From assembly GCA_964007475.1 (NCBI GenBank), contig OZ023273.1, positions 67,660,445 to 67,724,444 of the forward strand: DNA of 64,000 bases, written 5' to 3'. This DNA is from Hybos culiciformis. Taxonomy: Eukaryota > Arthropoda > Insecta > Diptera > Hybotidae. Of this stretch, positions 49,924 to 63,871 are shown piece by piece (position 1 is the stretch's first letter; each line of letters starts with the position of its first letter). The position numbers were made by a program, and so were the translations under genes. A model generated the notes under the pieces. That model did no database searches. It saw only the letters and a program-made list of their open reading frames with translations, and was not told the DNA's origin.

Positions 49924-50924
49924 CTAGAAGTCTAGTTTGTGTAATTATGTAAAAGCAAAAAATTTAGCATATATATTTTGTGAAATTTATTTCTAGAATT
50001 TTGAACTTCTTCACTATCTTCTCAAAAAAAAAAAAACATTTTAAATCAGAACTTTGTTATCAAAAACAAAGTTTGAATTTATTTTTTAGCTCTCAATCTG
50101 AAAAAAGAAATAAATTCACATTTAAAACTGTTAGATCTGATAAATTTAAAGAAAATTTTAATACCTAAATATAAATTTTCTTATTGATTTTTATCTATTT
50201 TGTTTATTATGATATAATTTTTAAGAAAAACAAAAAAAAATTGAACTCTAACCATTGTGACTATTTTATGGTTATAACTTTATACGTATTTAAACTTATT
50301 ATTCTTTAAAATTCTTATAAACAATTTTTTTTTGTTATTTCTTCGAAGATAAAATGAAATCCTTTCCATAATATCCTTTTTCAAATAATTCCTTTAAAAC
50401 GGTAGAAGGGCATTAAATATAAATTTTAAATTTCTTGAGACCATATAATATATAACAAAAAAGACAAAGGATTATCGTTAACTATCTTCAAGACTTATGC
50501 AAATAAATTAGAATTTTATCTTAAAACATAAAAATAGATTTGATTCTTTTTTTATTTTCAAATAAGGCAAAAAAAAAAAAACATTTAGCAAAAATAAAGA
50601 AACTTAATTTAAAATCAAAAATCTTAAGAAAATTTTGAATGTGTAGGAAAGGACAAGAATTATATGTATATATATAAATAATATGTATATAAATATTGTT
50701 TTAAGAATTAAATTCAATAAACTAATAAAATTTCTCCAATTTTAGTTTCTGCATTAGTTTCAAATAAGAATAATAAATAATTTCATTCAAATAAAAAGAA
50801 AGTTTACTCTGAATCCTTCTTGGTATTAACTAAAATAAAAAAAAAATTTTTTCATCAATTTGTACATATAAATCATATAAAAACTGAAATAATTTAAAAT
50901 ATTTACATAATATAAAAACATATA

Positions 50925-50974
<50 letters not shown>

Positions 50975-53900
50975 TTGTGTGTAACCATAATTTTTTGTTA
51001 TTTAATCTCGAAAAAATGAAAATCAATTATTACAAGTGCACTTGCCATATTGGCTTATGCCACACAAATGCTATTAATTTTAATGTGTAGAGCGAAATGT
51101 CAGTATCCCATTCATGATAAGCATTAATCAATGAATTGTCAGGTGGACATATTGAATTGGTCACATAAATTTATTTCTTTTCTTTTTTTTTGTTTCATAT
51201 TTTTAAATTATTTCCAATTCAATGCTGATGCATTGGCCATCATCCATATGAGGATTAAACGATGAAATAGTATGGTGTTTGTTGCAATTATCATAAAAGT
51301 GTTCAAATTGATAATATCTTTTGACTGCTATTATTGCGTTTTATATATTTTGTAGTACTTTATTATGTACAAAAATTGTATTTTAATTGGCACATTATTC
51401 TCTTTAAGTTTATATTTATTTATTTCTTATTTGCTAATTTGGAATTTTAAATATTTCATTATATACGTGTACGCAATTATATTGAAATATATTAATGTAG
51501 TAATATGTATTATAGATAGTTTTAGAGTTATTGTTATTGAAATAATTTCGATTGTTTCTTTTATGTGTAACTGTTTTTTGGTACTTTTGGTCGATTTTGA
51601 TTTAGGCCGATGGTTGTGATTTCTAAAATGCTATTACACCCTCTAACATAGTTTAAACTCTAAAGTATACAATAACATCTTTAACATCTTACTGAACCAT
51701 TGCACAACTATAAATCGTCTAATATTAATTTATCATTATTATATAAACAAACATTTAAGTTTGAATTGAACTAACCCCATTCCGAGATTATTATGAATAT
51801 TAATTGACATTATAAATAACATCAAAAAAATTATATAATTTATATTTACTTTTCAAACAAAATGATATCAACAAAATATTAGCTTAGAATAAAATCATAA
51901 TTATAATTATGTTGTATATTTATTACTAAAAAAAAAATAGGGTAACTTATAAACAAATAACAATCAATTGAAATTCTGATTTTTAATTAATTAATAATTA
52001 TAGCAGAAGTTCATAGATATTATTGATTTTATTATTATTTGTTTAATTTTTATACTATTTTATATTATATATGTAAATAAGTCAATAAAAAATGTTCCTT
52101 TAATATAAATTATAGTTAATTAAAAAAAATAAATCACAAATAAAATCACAAATAAAATGTTTTATTTACAATATCAATGATTTTATTTACATTGAATTAA
52201 AATCGGAATAATTGTGAAACTCAAAAGAAATAATGATTTATATTTTACCAAATATAAGTTAACAGTCTTGACAAATTATTAAATTAAAAGTTTGAACATC
52301 AAACTTCTTTCATATTTCTAATCTCGTCGAATCACCAAGAACTTTTTATCGTCTTGTTTGAATTTATATAATTGAATCGTTTTATTCTGTATAGCTCGAA
52401 TATGAAGCCTCATAACGAAAAATCCAAAAAGTGATTGGGGTGTAATATACGTCATTTGGTGATGATATTTAATGTTTTTTTTATTTTTCTGTAAGATTAA
52501 TTTCAAATGTCCATGTTGTGGCCGTACCAAAAAAAAAACAAACGGGAGGGTTATTGAAATTAAATTTACACAATAAAAAAAAAAATTCAGCAAATTGAAA
52601 ATAAAACTGTTGATATACTAAAAGTTTATATAATATTATTCTTATTTGGAAATTTGTTTGGTCTATTATTTTAAATTATTGCTTAGTAAAAAAAAAAAAA
52701 ATAGTGAAGGGATGTCTGTCTTATAATGTATGCTATGAACCACCATAAGTCACATAAAATAAAATTTCCAAAGTATAATAAAAAACTAAATCTGCCCTTT
52801 AACATAACGAAAATTTATATTAATTTGATTTTTTTTGTGCTCAATATTTTTTGGTTCATTGTTACATTCTAACCAGAAATCAATAATGAATTTCGAAATG
52901 ATAATAATTTCATATTTTCTAAATTTAAAACATAAAATGTTTTTTCGATAAATCTAAATCTAAAAGCTTCCGGTAAAGTTAGTTAATGGTTGTTGGCTGT
53001 ATAATTTCTAACAACAGTAATTAAATAGTCACTTCAAATTACGCGTTTTAATACAAAATTTTAACATTGTATAATTTCCCTATATTTTCAACAGAATACT
53101 CAGTATGATAGTATACATTAAAAGGAATATTAAAACTACCCTTAAAAATCTTCAAAAATATCTCATTAAAAACAAATTTCGCATTAAAAAAAGAGAACAA
53201 TTGTGTGAATTTCTTATCTTTTGCAACATTAAAGAGTTCTTTTTTCTAAATAACTTTTTTAATATTTGAAAAAAAAAAAAACAAAAAACAAAGTCCTTGA
53301 AAATAAAATAATACTTTTTTTTAGCATATTTTATATATATATATATAAATACTCACTTTTGCAATATTATGCAAAATTCAACAAAGAAAAATAATATCTT
53401 CGAAGATTAGATAAACTTTTGATGTGCTTTCAAATTGTAATTTGTACCCCATTTTGTTATTTTCCTTGTTTCGCGATTTTGAAAAGCAAAACCATTAAAG
53501 TTTTTTTTTTTTTTACAATTCAACAACTACGTTCACTTAATTTTCATTTATAATATCAAAAATCTGTAATTTTCAGTTTTATGGTTTTCTTTATTTTTAA
53601 ATATTGTATCTAAATCAACTTGAAGTGGCTATTTTTTTTTCACTCCAAAATAATTACATAAATGATTTTATAATTATGTATAAATGTTGAAGATATAAAA
53701 TTCATTTTGCACTCTGTTTCGTAAAGGATGAAATTTTAATGTAAAAAAACTCAGAACTAACAATTTTCCTTAGCACTAAACAAACCAACACTTGATACAT
53801 ACTTATTTCTACCATAGCCAGACCAGTTGTGGTAGATAGCGGTATACGACAAGTATTACTAAAAACAAACAACATTTTTGATGCAATAGTTCTTAAAGTA

Positions 53901-54872
53901 TCGGTCATTTGACCAGTATGTTAATTGTAAAACCCATTTAAAAATTTGTTCTAGAACTTAAACTCCTGTTTCTACAAAGTGATGTACTAATTTATTTCAT
54001 TATCCTTTTCAATAAGAATTCCTATTAGAAACACTTATATGTTGGTACTCACGACCAAAAATTCTGACATTTTATATTTTATTAGAGCACTGCTGGCTTG
54101 ACTTAAGCACCAGAATTGTTCATCGGCTTAAAAAAATAAATTATTACATTAATTCGACTCTTCTATTTCATTTCTCAATGGCAAAGGAGGAAAACTTTAG
54201 CACAGCGAATACCATTTAAAACCTATCTTTTATCCATAAACATTTAGTTTCTTTTTTTGTTTGTGGTTATGTGGTGAAATTATTTGCTTTCAAGCTATCT
54301 GTAAAGTTGTTTATATTTAAATTTTATTCAGATTATAATTTGTACTTAATTTATGCAAAATATTTTACAAAAATTAAATATATACGTACTATATTGTACC
54401 ATCAACACCACCCAAATGTGCCTTTTTTAGATCAAAATAAAGTTTGTTTTTTTTTTTTTTGCTTTTTCCTATATCAGGAAAAGTTGGTTTTCCTTTCTCT
54501 TAACATATAAAAGAAAAAAAGTCAAAAATGATAAAATCAAAATGTGTTCTCAGCATGTAATAATTCAATTACACTATGGATATTTCCAGTATAATATACG
54601 TATCATACACTTTTGTACTCAACATTATTATTTTTTTTATTTTTTTTTTTGGATTTTGTAAACTAGCCTAAGGCTAATAGATTCTCATCATAATTTGCAA
54701 TTCAACTTTTTAGCTTATTTAAACAAAAATTGACCTAATATATTTAGTTAACCTAACTATTAGTCGTTATTAAATAAAATATATATATTTTAAAAATAGC
54801 GACAGTCGATGAGTGTATATTATCTTTTTTATCTTAACGCAATACCAACGCAACATAATTACATAATCTTTA
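49924..54872. other. AT-rich non-coding DNA
   Basis: No gene in about 5 kb. A (TA)n microsatellite lies at 50928-50968. Frames of 60-91 codons, including 52318-52593 minus, show no domain. Confidence 0.6.
50928..50968. repeat. (TA)20 microsatellite
   Basis: An uninterrupted AT dinucleotide run of about 41 bp. Confidence 0.95.
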
Positions 54873-54880
54873 ATCTGTAG

Positions 54881-55423
54881 TAGGGTTTCTGAAAACTCGG
54901 GAAAATAAAGTTCGTCGAATCCGAGTATTTAATTTCGATATTCGTCGAACCCTTCGAATTCGTTAAATTTTTATTAAAAGTAATTTTTTATTAAAGTAAT
55001 AAGTTCTGTTCTAATATTTGATTCAATTAAGTATTTTATTACATATAATATTGAACAAAAAGTATTTATTTCTTTTGTCGTAAGCAATAAAATTTTAAAA
55101 ATAACAACGAATTCAAAGATTTATCGACCTTATTTTAGTGCATAAATTGGCAGAAACGGAAAAAGGTTTTTCAGAGTCCGTTGAAGTAGGTTTTGTTGAA
55201 TTTAGAGCGTTGAACAATTTTTGCAAATTTTCTGTACGTTTGCCAGTATTTTTAAACAGAGTAAATTCCTGGTACAATATTTTTACTGGTACAATATTTT
55301 TAGTGCGATACAATATTTTTTGAATTTTTAGATTCGATAAATCAGGAACCAAACTACGATTCCGAATCTTACTTTGAAGGCTCGACGAATTCGAGTTCAA
55401 GTAATTCGGTTTCAGAAACCCTA
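54881..55423. mobile_element. hAT-like MITE, 543 bp
   Basis: The end TAGGGTTTCTGAAA is found at the left and inverted at the right, with TCGAATTCG-type motifs just inside both. Flanks ATCTGTAG (54873-54880) and ATCTGAAG (55424-55431) match at 7 of 8 bases, an aged hAT target duplication. Two opposing frames inside (108 and 61 codons) have no domain. Confidence 0.85.
55270..55321. repeat. Three tandem GNTACAATATTTTT units
   Basis: GGTACAATATTTTTA is repeated about three times inside the MITE, the last copy with small changes. Confidence 0.75.
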
Positions 55424-55431
55424 ATCTGAAG

Positions 55432-57547
55432 CTTATCATTTCTTTTCTTAGAAGCCATTGCTCCTAACTTTCTTTAACAAATTGAAAAAAAAATTAAAGT
55501 CTAGAACTTTAAAACATTATAATTACAATAAAATATTTTATAAAAAAATTTTAACTCGATTATCTGTAAATATCACATTTGACTTTGACACCTTAAAAGC
55601 TATGCAGCTTGTGAGTTTGCATCGAAAAAAATGAATTTCAAACATTCCCTTGAATTTATTTGTGAAATTTTATTTTGAATATGGGATTTCTTTAAATAAT
55701 TTTATTTTCAATATTAAAAAATATATATATAAATGCAATGAAATGATATCCCAAATAGTGGATATTACATATTCTATATATTATTTGCTTTCATGAATTT
55801 TAATATATGCAATATACAATAAATAAATGAATAGGGCGGAAACTTATAATTTGCACAGATTTTTACATTTGTTAAAATCAGAAATTGAAATTAATGAATA
55901 AAGACAACCTGTGGTTTTTTAATCAAATATGAAGGGCTAATGTTATAAAAAAAAAAATAAGTATAGGTATAGTTAATTTAATAAAGTACTTGTACTTGAA
56001 CATTACGAAATTAGTATATTATATTTAGATTTTAAACATTATCAGCTTAAAAGTTAAATGAAAAGAGAATTTAATGTCGATTTTAAAGTTAAAAAGTTTA
56101 AGAGCTTTAACATGTTCTGTAATCAATTAACTGGTGTAACCTGGTTCAGTCGTTTGATTTTCACTCTGAATAGTTTAAGTTTTGTTTTATTTCTGATTCT
56201 GATACCGATAAGTTATCATTATCATAAATTTGTACTAACTATTAACATTAATGAATTGAAAGAACTTTGAACATTTACTTGAATTTTTTTTAAGCATTAA
56301 CTAAATACATTATACATTTACTAGAAATTTATCACAACAAGAAAGCAAAGTAGATAGTATAGATAAGAAATGATGTGTTCTTAAGTATATATACTTGTAC
56401 TATTATTTTTATTAATGTATAGAACTATACTTATTAATTATTTAAAAATTTGAAAATATCTTCAAATGCTTATTATATACTTACTAAAAGAATTTCGTGT
56501 GTAGTTAGTAGAAGACTAAGAAAATAAGATAGGTATTAGATTAATTTAATTTTTAACACAATAATTAAAAAATTATTACTACATTTACTTCACAATTGAT
56601 TCAATGATATACTAACATGATACACATCAAAAGAAAATTTAGCACTTTAGACACATTTGAAAAAAAATTCAGCATAAAAGAAATCGTTTATAATTAAATG
56701 TACCGCAGTGCAGTGTATGATCAAAATTAAAATGTTAAAAGTTAACAATTCAATTAAATTAATATTTTTTTTTATATAGATATAGTCGAAATAGCTCGCA
56801 TTTTCTATATAGAAACGAAGAACATCAACCTCAGAAACAAAAAATTAATTTAACTAAAAATAAAATTTATTGGCGATTTATTTTTTTATCTTAACCGACC
56901 TGACCAAATGCAATAATTAACCTCATACCACTGTCAACCCCTTTTTTAAAAAAAACCAAATGTGTGTATTACCACAAAATTCTTGTAATGAAATTAAAAT
57001 TTTTTTAACCATATCCAAAACATTTTAGTAACGCTATCACACACATTACAGCATACAAAATGAAACTTGAGGATAATATATGTATATACAATACATATTT
57101 TTCAAAAATCTTTTTAATATTATATTAATTTGCATATTTCGAAAAAACATGTTCATATGAATTTTTAATCCATATATCTCGTTAAATTTTGGGTAATTAA
57201 ATATTTTTCGGTATTTAATTTTATACCACATATTTTGATAAAATTTCTGATGGTCTTGCTTAACTCCCCCTTAAAAAATTTTTAACACGTTCATGAACCA
57301 AAGCCAAAAGTTATAATTTAGAAATTAAACACTGTAAATCTTTTTTGACGTTAAAATGTTAATCTGCCAAATAGACTTCTTTTTTTGCTTCAAGGTTAAA
57401 TAATAGTTTTAATATTATTTGTTTTATTTTACAATAAACTTATGACCTATGGAATCAAATTGATTGACGATCAAATTGTACTATTATAACAAATTATAAG
57501 GAACAAATTACGACAACAGATCTTATAGTCTGGCTACATAAATTTGC
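55432..57547. other. AT-rich non-coding DNA
   Basis: No gene recognised. Confidence 0.6.
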
Positions 57548-57821
57548 AATGATAAGGTGCATTGAAAATTTTAATGTCGAGCACCTCCGTATTAGGGTAC
57601 AAGTGTATACCTCTGCTGCCCGAAATCAGCTCGGAGGAGGGCGGCGTCAGAGGCGGTTCAAACACGTCAATTTTTAATCAAAATGAAATGATAAGGTGCA
57701 GCTCTGAAACTTTCTGGAGTTATAGATTTAAACTGTAGGAATTGCGTAAAATTATTGCCAGAAGTCTAAGCCGGCGATAAAATGTTGCCAGAAGTCAGTA
57801 AAGTTGTAATGATAAGGTGCA
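57548..57821. repeat. Short-repeat cluster with a GC-rich structured segment
   Basis: AATGATAAGGTGCA occurs three times in direct orientation (57548, 57687, 57808), and TTGCCAGAAGTC twice near 57755 and 57785. Between the first two lies a GC-rich patch (57580-57660) with CCTCCG...CGGAGG and CCTCTG...CAGAGG pairs. The nature of the repeat is unknown. Confidence 0.65.
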
Positions 57822-60800
57822 GTTCTGGCGATTTCGTTTTCATATTATTTATGGCGTAAAAAAGACACAAAAACTGATCTTATATTGTATGCTAGGAAAA
57901 TAAAAATAAAAAGAACAAGTTTTATGTTTGTTGAACGAAAACTGTGTATATTATTCTTACAAAAACTTAAATATAACAAAAACTAGATATAAAATCGTAC
58001 AAATTATAGATTAAATTAAAAAGTAATAAAAATGAAATCAATATTATGAATTGGGACGAGAAAGTTTGTATTTATACAGTATCTTTTTTCGATAATTGAA
58101 ACTTAATTTAAAGTAATTATATTAAATACTATATTCTAATGGCTTATAGCCCTCACGATTTATAATGTAATTATATAATAATTATAACATTATAAGACCT
58201 ATATCATTTTTACAATTGGTCTGAAACTATATGCCACTACCGTAAGCAAGTACAGCTTATGTTTCAGTTCCTCAGTGGGCTGTAAGTAAATATGTATTTA
58301 AACTTTTTATAAAATCTTATAAAACATCCATTGAACAGTTTTATGTTCAAAAACTATAAACGAAAATTAGTTCATACCATTTGTTTTAACAAAAATTTAA
58401 AATTATTATTAGAAAAAGGTATAACATTATATAAATAGAAAAAAAAAACTTTATTCTTTAAGAGAACAGTCATTTTAGAATTTAAAATAGAAGAAGAAGA
58501 ATATTTTATTTAGATTAAGTCTTTTGTTGTCTTTACTCTGTGTAATAAAATGAAAATATCCTTTGAAAGGATACAACGAATTTAATATGCATGTTGTATA
58601 CGTACAAAACATCTGATTAGAAATAAAACTATAAATTTACTGTAATTTATCCTCAATTAAGGGGCAAAACTTTCAAATAGAGTTTTAATGATAAAAAATA
58701 AAAAATCCCATACCAAAAATTTAAAACTTTTTTAATTCACATCCAGAATATATAGTATGAGATAACAATACAAAGCTTATCTTGTTTTTCAAAACAATAA
58801 TTTTTGGACCTTTTTAAAAGTTATGACCTTGTCTCAGTTCTCATTTCACCGTTTACTAATTTTGATAATATGTACCTATATTATTTTTTTGTCTTTTAAT
58901 CAAAATATGCAAATTTTATGCAACCAGTCTTAAACAAAAGTCATTCTGATAAAAGTTTAAAGAATATATGTGATTCAGTTTAAAAATAGAATAAATATGT
59001 GCATATAACAATTACAGTATTTTAATAATCAATAAAAAAAAATTATTTTGAGCAACTCTTATAACATTGTTAAGTCTTACACTAGCTAAATGTTTATTCA
59101 TATTAGTTTCCTTCATTGATATAACTATATTAATATTGAACATGACTTGAGTTTTACTCGACCTGAAACTTTTGTACAGATTCCTTTAAATAACATACTT
59201 AATTATTGAAAGTCTTAAAGTCAACTTTTTTTTTAAGACAATTTTCCTAACATGGCCTCTACTCAGCTCGACTGACTGCTTGATAACTAAATAAATATCT
59301 TTTTTATGACATGAAAATGCACATCTCTTCAAATCTTGTCGATAACATTTTATGTAAATATATATATGATATATTCAAAAACGTACATAATATTTTGTTT
59401 TTAAGATATAAATTTAAAAGAAAAGAAGAAGTTTAAGTTGATTTTCTTTTTAGGGTGAATGAAATAATATTCAATATTCAAAATTAATAATAATCAAAAG
59501 AAAAAACGAAGGACAACTGTTCAAAAAAAGAAAACATTTATAAGTTTTGCAACAAAAGAAATTTATTGTCATAAGGTTGTCACTACATGTCAAAGTTTAT
59601 AAAATTTTTTTTATTGTATTCAACAGAATATGAAATTTAACAAATTCTTAGCACATAAATAAAATATGTGAAAAGGGTTGGAAAATGGAAACATATTTAT
59701 CAATAAATTTTGATCAAAAAAAAGCTTTCTTCAAGAATATTTATATTTGTGCGAAAATTAAATTTTAAGTTCTCTACTAAAACATAGATTCTTAAAAATA
59801 TACTTTTTACATATACAATCAATTCTTAACACAGTAAATCTTCATCCATAAAATAAAATTTCAAATTCCTAATGTATTTTCTTAATGCTTAATTTTTTGT
59901 TGTTGTGAATTTCAAATACACGCCTCAGACTCAGAAATACAATTATTTAAATTTTTTCGAATGAATGTCTAATGTGAAAATCGCATTGACATGGGAGTAC
60001 CTTAGACTCGATTATAGTAAATTTTGAAATTTTCATTCCATTTCGCGTAAAATCTATATTTTTTGGAAATTATTCCATAAACAGAAAATTTCCTACTTAA
60101 TAAAACCCAATATACGTTTTAAAAAGAACCACATTGACATAATTGTAAGCAAATAAAATTTTAATTATTGAAATAATGTATATATACACTATATATATAC
60201 ACAAATATTGTACATTACCGCAAAATACCAAGAAATAATTAATAATTTATCTACAAAATTTACTTTAATGTAATATTCGATGTCTATGTAAATATTGCTA
60301 TGTCAACAGAAGCTGTTGAAATAAAAAAAAATTTTAGGGATGTTTTATTTATTAATTTTTTTTTACATTAATTATTCTGTGGTGTTACATTTTGATAATA
60401 ATTATATTTTTTGAAGTGAGCAAATTTTATATTTCCAGGAAATTTTATTATAATATATGTAAATATATTTTTGAACTCTATTGAGATAAATATCGTAAAA
60501 CAAATATATTAATTTTCATCGCTGTCCAATTAGTCCTTCAAAAAAAAATATCAAACACTTATCTTTAACAGAATTAACTATGAAGAAAATTGACACAAAC
60601 TGTTAACTTAAATCTAAAAAAAAATTTATTAAAATAATAAGGAGTTGATTTCTTCCACCCAAGACTCCGATAAAGAGTTTTATAATCACAATATCGATTA
60701 TTATTTGACATATTTTTTCTTCCCAAAACACTAAAAATTAAAACAATCCATAATAAAAAATTATTTCAAGTGTGCATTTGACTTAAATAGATCGATAAAT

Positions 60801-62660
60801 CATTCTGTATACATAATTTTCTCAACATAAAACACATATATATATTGAAAATGTATTAACAAAATAATAATGTGCAAAATACATTTCAACACCTGTTATA
60901 TTAATAAAGCCTTAAATTAGAGGAAATAAATTGATATCAAGTATAATACAATCGGAAAATATATAATTTCCTTAAGAGCTTTCGAGAAGATTTTTTTTCT
61001 CATTTTTTATTAGCAAAACGAAAAAAAAAACATTGATATCAAAAACCAAAACAAAATGCCATAAGTTCATAAAAAATAACCTTTTAAAATGGACTTGAAG
61101 TGCTTTTATGTACGTCCTAATAAATCACAATCAAAATGCCTTACATTTCAAATCCACTAAGAACTTTTCAGAATCTATCGTGCAGTATAAAAATAGATTA
61201 AAAAAAAATGTAGGTTATAAATATAAAAATTGTTATTAAATTAAGGAAAATATTTAACTATTGAATCTTACTAAAGGAAGTTTAGTGAGCTTAGTTTGAG
61301 TAGATCTAAACATACGTTTAAAAATATCTTAACTAAAAGATTTACCTTTAATTCTAAGTTATTAAAACATAGCACAAAAATTTTTAAATAATGTTTAGTA
61401 ATTGGACGATAGAATTATTTTCTAAATTGTTTTATTTTCTTTTTCCTTGTCGTAATAAAAAAAAATATTTTTCCTCATTTTAAAAATCAAATATAAAAAA
61501 TATTTCGCACTATAAGTATTATAAATGCACTCTTTGGTGGACCACTCAAAGGACAAAAATATAAAAATATATATATAATCTTTGGACATAAAAAATTGTT
61601 AACTTATACAACACAATAAAAACATATTAATATCTTTTGAACTAATATCACATTACAATTCAGGAAGTATTTTTTTGGCGTACTATTATATATAGGAAAG
61701 ACATAATAATATTTCTGTATAGTTTTTATTAATATCGATTTCTCCGAATATTACTAAAATTTATCGAATCTCACTATACATACGTACTACAGAAGGGTGC
61801 ATAATAAACGGAATTATGTTTAATAAAAACGACGAAATAAAAAACAGTAGACTGATATAAGTATATATTAAAAAAAAAATTTGTGATTATCGGAAATTAT
61901 AATCTTAAAAAAATCTAATTTGTAAGAGCATCCTTGTAAATTATCGTATATATAAACTGAGAATTATATTTAAACAGGATACCTAACAAGAGGCTTTAAT
62001 TGTAACGATTAGAATGTGCTATATATATAAAAAATTTAAAGTAAACATTTTCTTTAACATAATAAATGCAGAGTTAATTCAAAATCTTTATTCACAAATC
62101 TTATGTTCAAAACATGAATTGCTGTAACAAAAAATAAAAAAACTCACCACACTCTAAACTAAAGTAATATTTTGCATCATAAAAATACGGAAGCTGTTGA
62201 ATAATAAAAATCTGGAATATTTATATTTATTCCTTCCTTAAATAAATTTACATAATTCATTCAGAATTTTGGTTTTTTTGTGACTTTTAGTTTTTTTTTT
62301 TTCAAAACCAGTAAAATAATAAATTTCTTAAATGCCTTTAACATATTTATCAACTTTATTCGTCTTAGTCGCTCTGTTTTTATATTTTTTGTTGTTACTG
62401 CTATTTCAAATTTAAAACTTCAATCTGTTAAATACACCCTTTTTCCCAAAAGACAACATCTTATTTTAAATGTTTTCACAATAAAGTTAAAAAATGTTCG
62501 CTGGAAAATTTCTTTTTTAAAAAACATGATGGGAAAATTTATTTAAGTTTGGAAAAACTGAGAAAATTGTTATGTTATGTTTTTTTTAATTCTGTTTAAA
62601 AGGTAGCGGGAAAAATTTTCCAGTGTAAAAATTATGTCATCCAACTACAAAAAAGTTTAT
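57822..62660. other. AT-rich non-coding DNA
   Basis: No gene, RNA gene or repeat family in about 4.8 kb. The 88-codon frame at 62280-62546 is phenylalanine-rich without a domain. Confidence 0.6.
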
Positions 62661-62670
62661 ATTGGTTTCT

Positions 62671-62790
62671 CGGCTGTCATGGTGTAGTGGTATTGCCCTT
62701 ATCCTACGGCGTGTTCGGTTGTGGGTTCGATTCCCACCTCGGACTGGAATTTGTGTCAATTTTTCAATTTGTCTCACTTGAACTAAGTGT
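62671..62790 (+). mobile_element. tRNA-derived SINE-like sequence
   Basis: The head has a box-A-like TGGTGTAGTGG (62680-62690) and a perfect box B GGTTCGATTCC (62724-62734). The T arm pairs (GTGGG with CCCAC). It continues into CTCGGACTGGAATTTGTGTC, a non-tRNA body as in SINEs. The anticodon arm does not fold convincingly, so it is not a working tRNA gene. The right end and a target duplication are not identified. A 60-codon minus-strand frame over it is incidental. Confidence 0.65.
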
Positions 62791-62819
62791 TTGTGTTGTT
62801 TTTTTTCTGATAACACCAA

Positions 62820-63399
62820 ATATCAAAGTTCACAAAGAATTGTAGTAAATTAATTGAAAATGAGACACGATCACTAATGCTAAGGAAGGTTTAACGATTT
62901 GGCTTAGAAGTTAAGATAAGTGCACTGTAAAATTCACATATATTTCATAAAACGCATATTTTTCCTTTTTTCGCGATTTATACAATTTAACAACATTATA
63001 AGTTACAACAATTTATAAAAAAAAAATATTCTCGAAAGCTATATTTCTTCAAATATTTTCAACTTAATAAATTCACTTTGCATAATCTAATCTTCATAGG
63101 TAATTTTGTCACAATAAAAGAAATTTGATGTAACATTTGAATTTTTCTGATTATTTTGGGGGATTAGAAATATAATCGTTTTTTTATATATATTTTATTC
63201 GACGATAGTACCACGTCCATAGTGAATTAATTTTGGAAACCAAAATAAAATAACATAATTACATAAGAGATACGTTACTCAGTCGACAAGCCGACACAAT
63301 ATTATTCTTATGTATATATTAAAACTTGAGAAAAAGTGCAAGACACTTTTCTTTTAGAACTAAACATAAGCTTTTCTTCAGTTTATAATATTTATAAGT
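62820..63399. other. AT-rich non-coding DNA
   Basis: Nothing recognisable. Confidence 0.6.
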
Positions 63400-63871
63400 C
63401 AATGATTTTTCAAACTAGAAGATCTTGAAAGGGGCCGTGAAAGTTTCCCAAAAATTATATAGATATCTGTCTATTCACTGATGAAAATGATATTTGTATA
63501 AACATTAAAATATATTCATGTTCATGTTGGTTGTGTAGCTTAAATTAAAGATATTCCCTAAGGTTGAAAAATATTTTCAGAACTTTAGATTAGACGACAG
63601 CGAAAATATTAATTGTCGCAATTGAAATTTTTTTTGTAGTTTAATTAACATTGCCACAACGTATCATGTGATTTAAAACTAACTATGTATTAAAAAATAA
63701 ACATCAAGAGCTTTTTCAACTAAAGCTTTGGAGCAATATTTTTGAAATAAATCTTCAAATTATTTTAAAACTTAATATTTTTTAATAAAAGTAGTATATT
63801 TTTTTGGAGCCATATAATTTTAATTACAAATTTAGGGAGCCACAACATAAAAAAGTTTTCCGACCACTAAT
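63400..63871 (-). mobile_element. hAT-like element copy 2 (uninterrupted)
   Basis: The inverse of the split element at 44743-48512. On the minus strand it starts AGTGGTCGGAAAACTTTTTT, includes ATGGCTCC and GCTTTTTCAACTAAAGCTTT, and ends CTAGTTTGAAAAATCATTG. No gap exists where the LINE sits in copy 1, so this copy shows the pre-insertion arrangement. Target duplication is eroded. Confidence 0.75.

Noticed and set aside
55113..55439. 108-codon minus-strand frame with a normal-looking amino acid mix
   Set aside because: It is contained in the 543-bp hAT-like MITE and runs into its TIR, with no transposase motif.
62671..62744. Genuine tRNA gene
   Set aside because: Only the T arm pairs well. 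The sequence continues into a SINE-like body.
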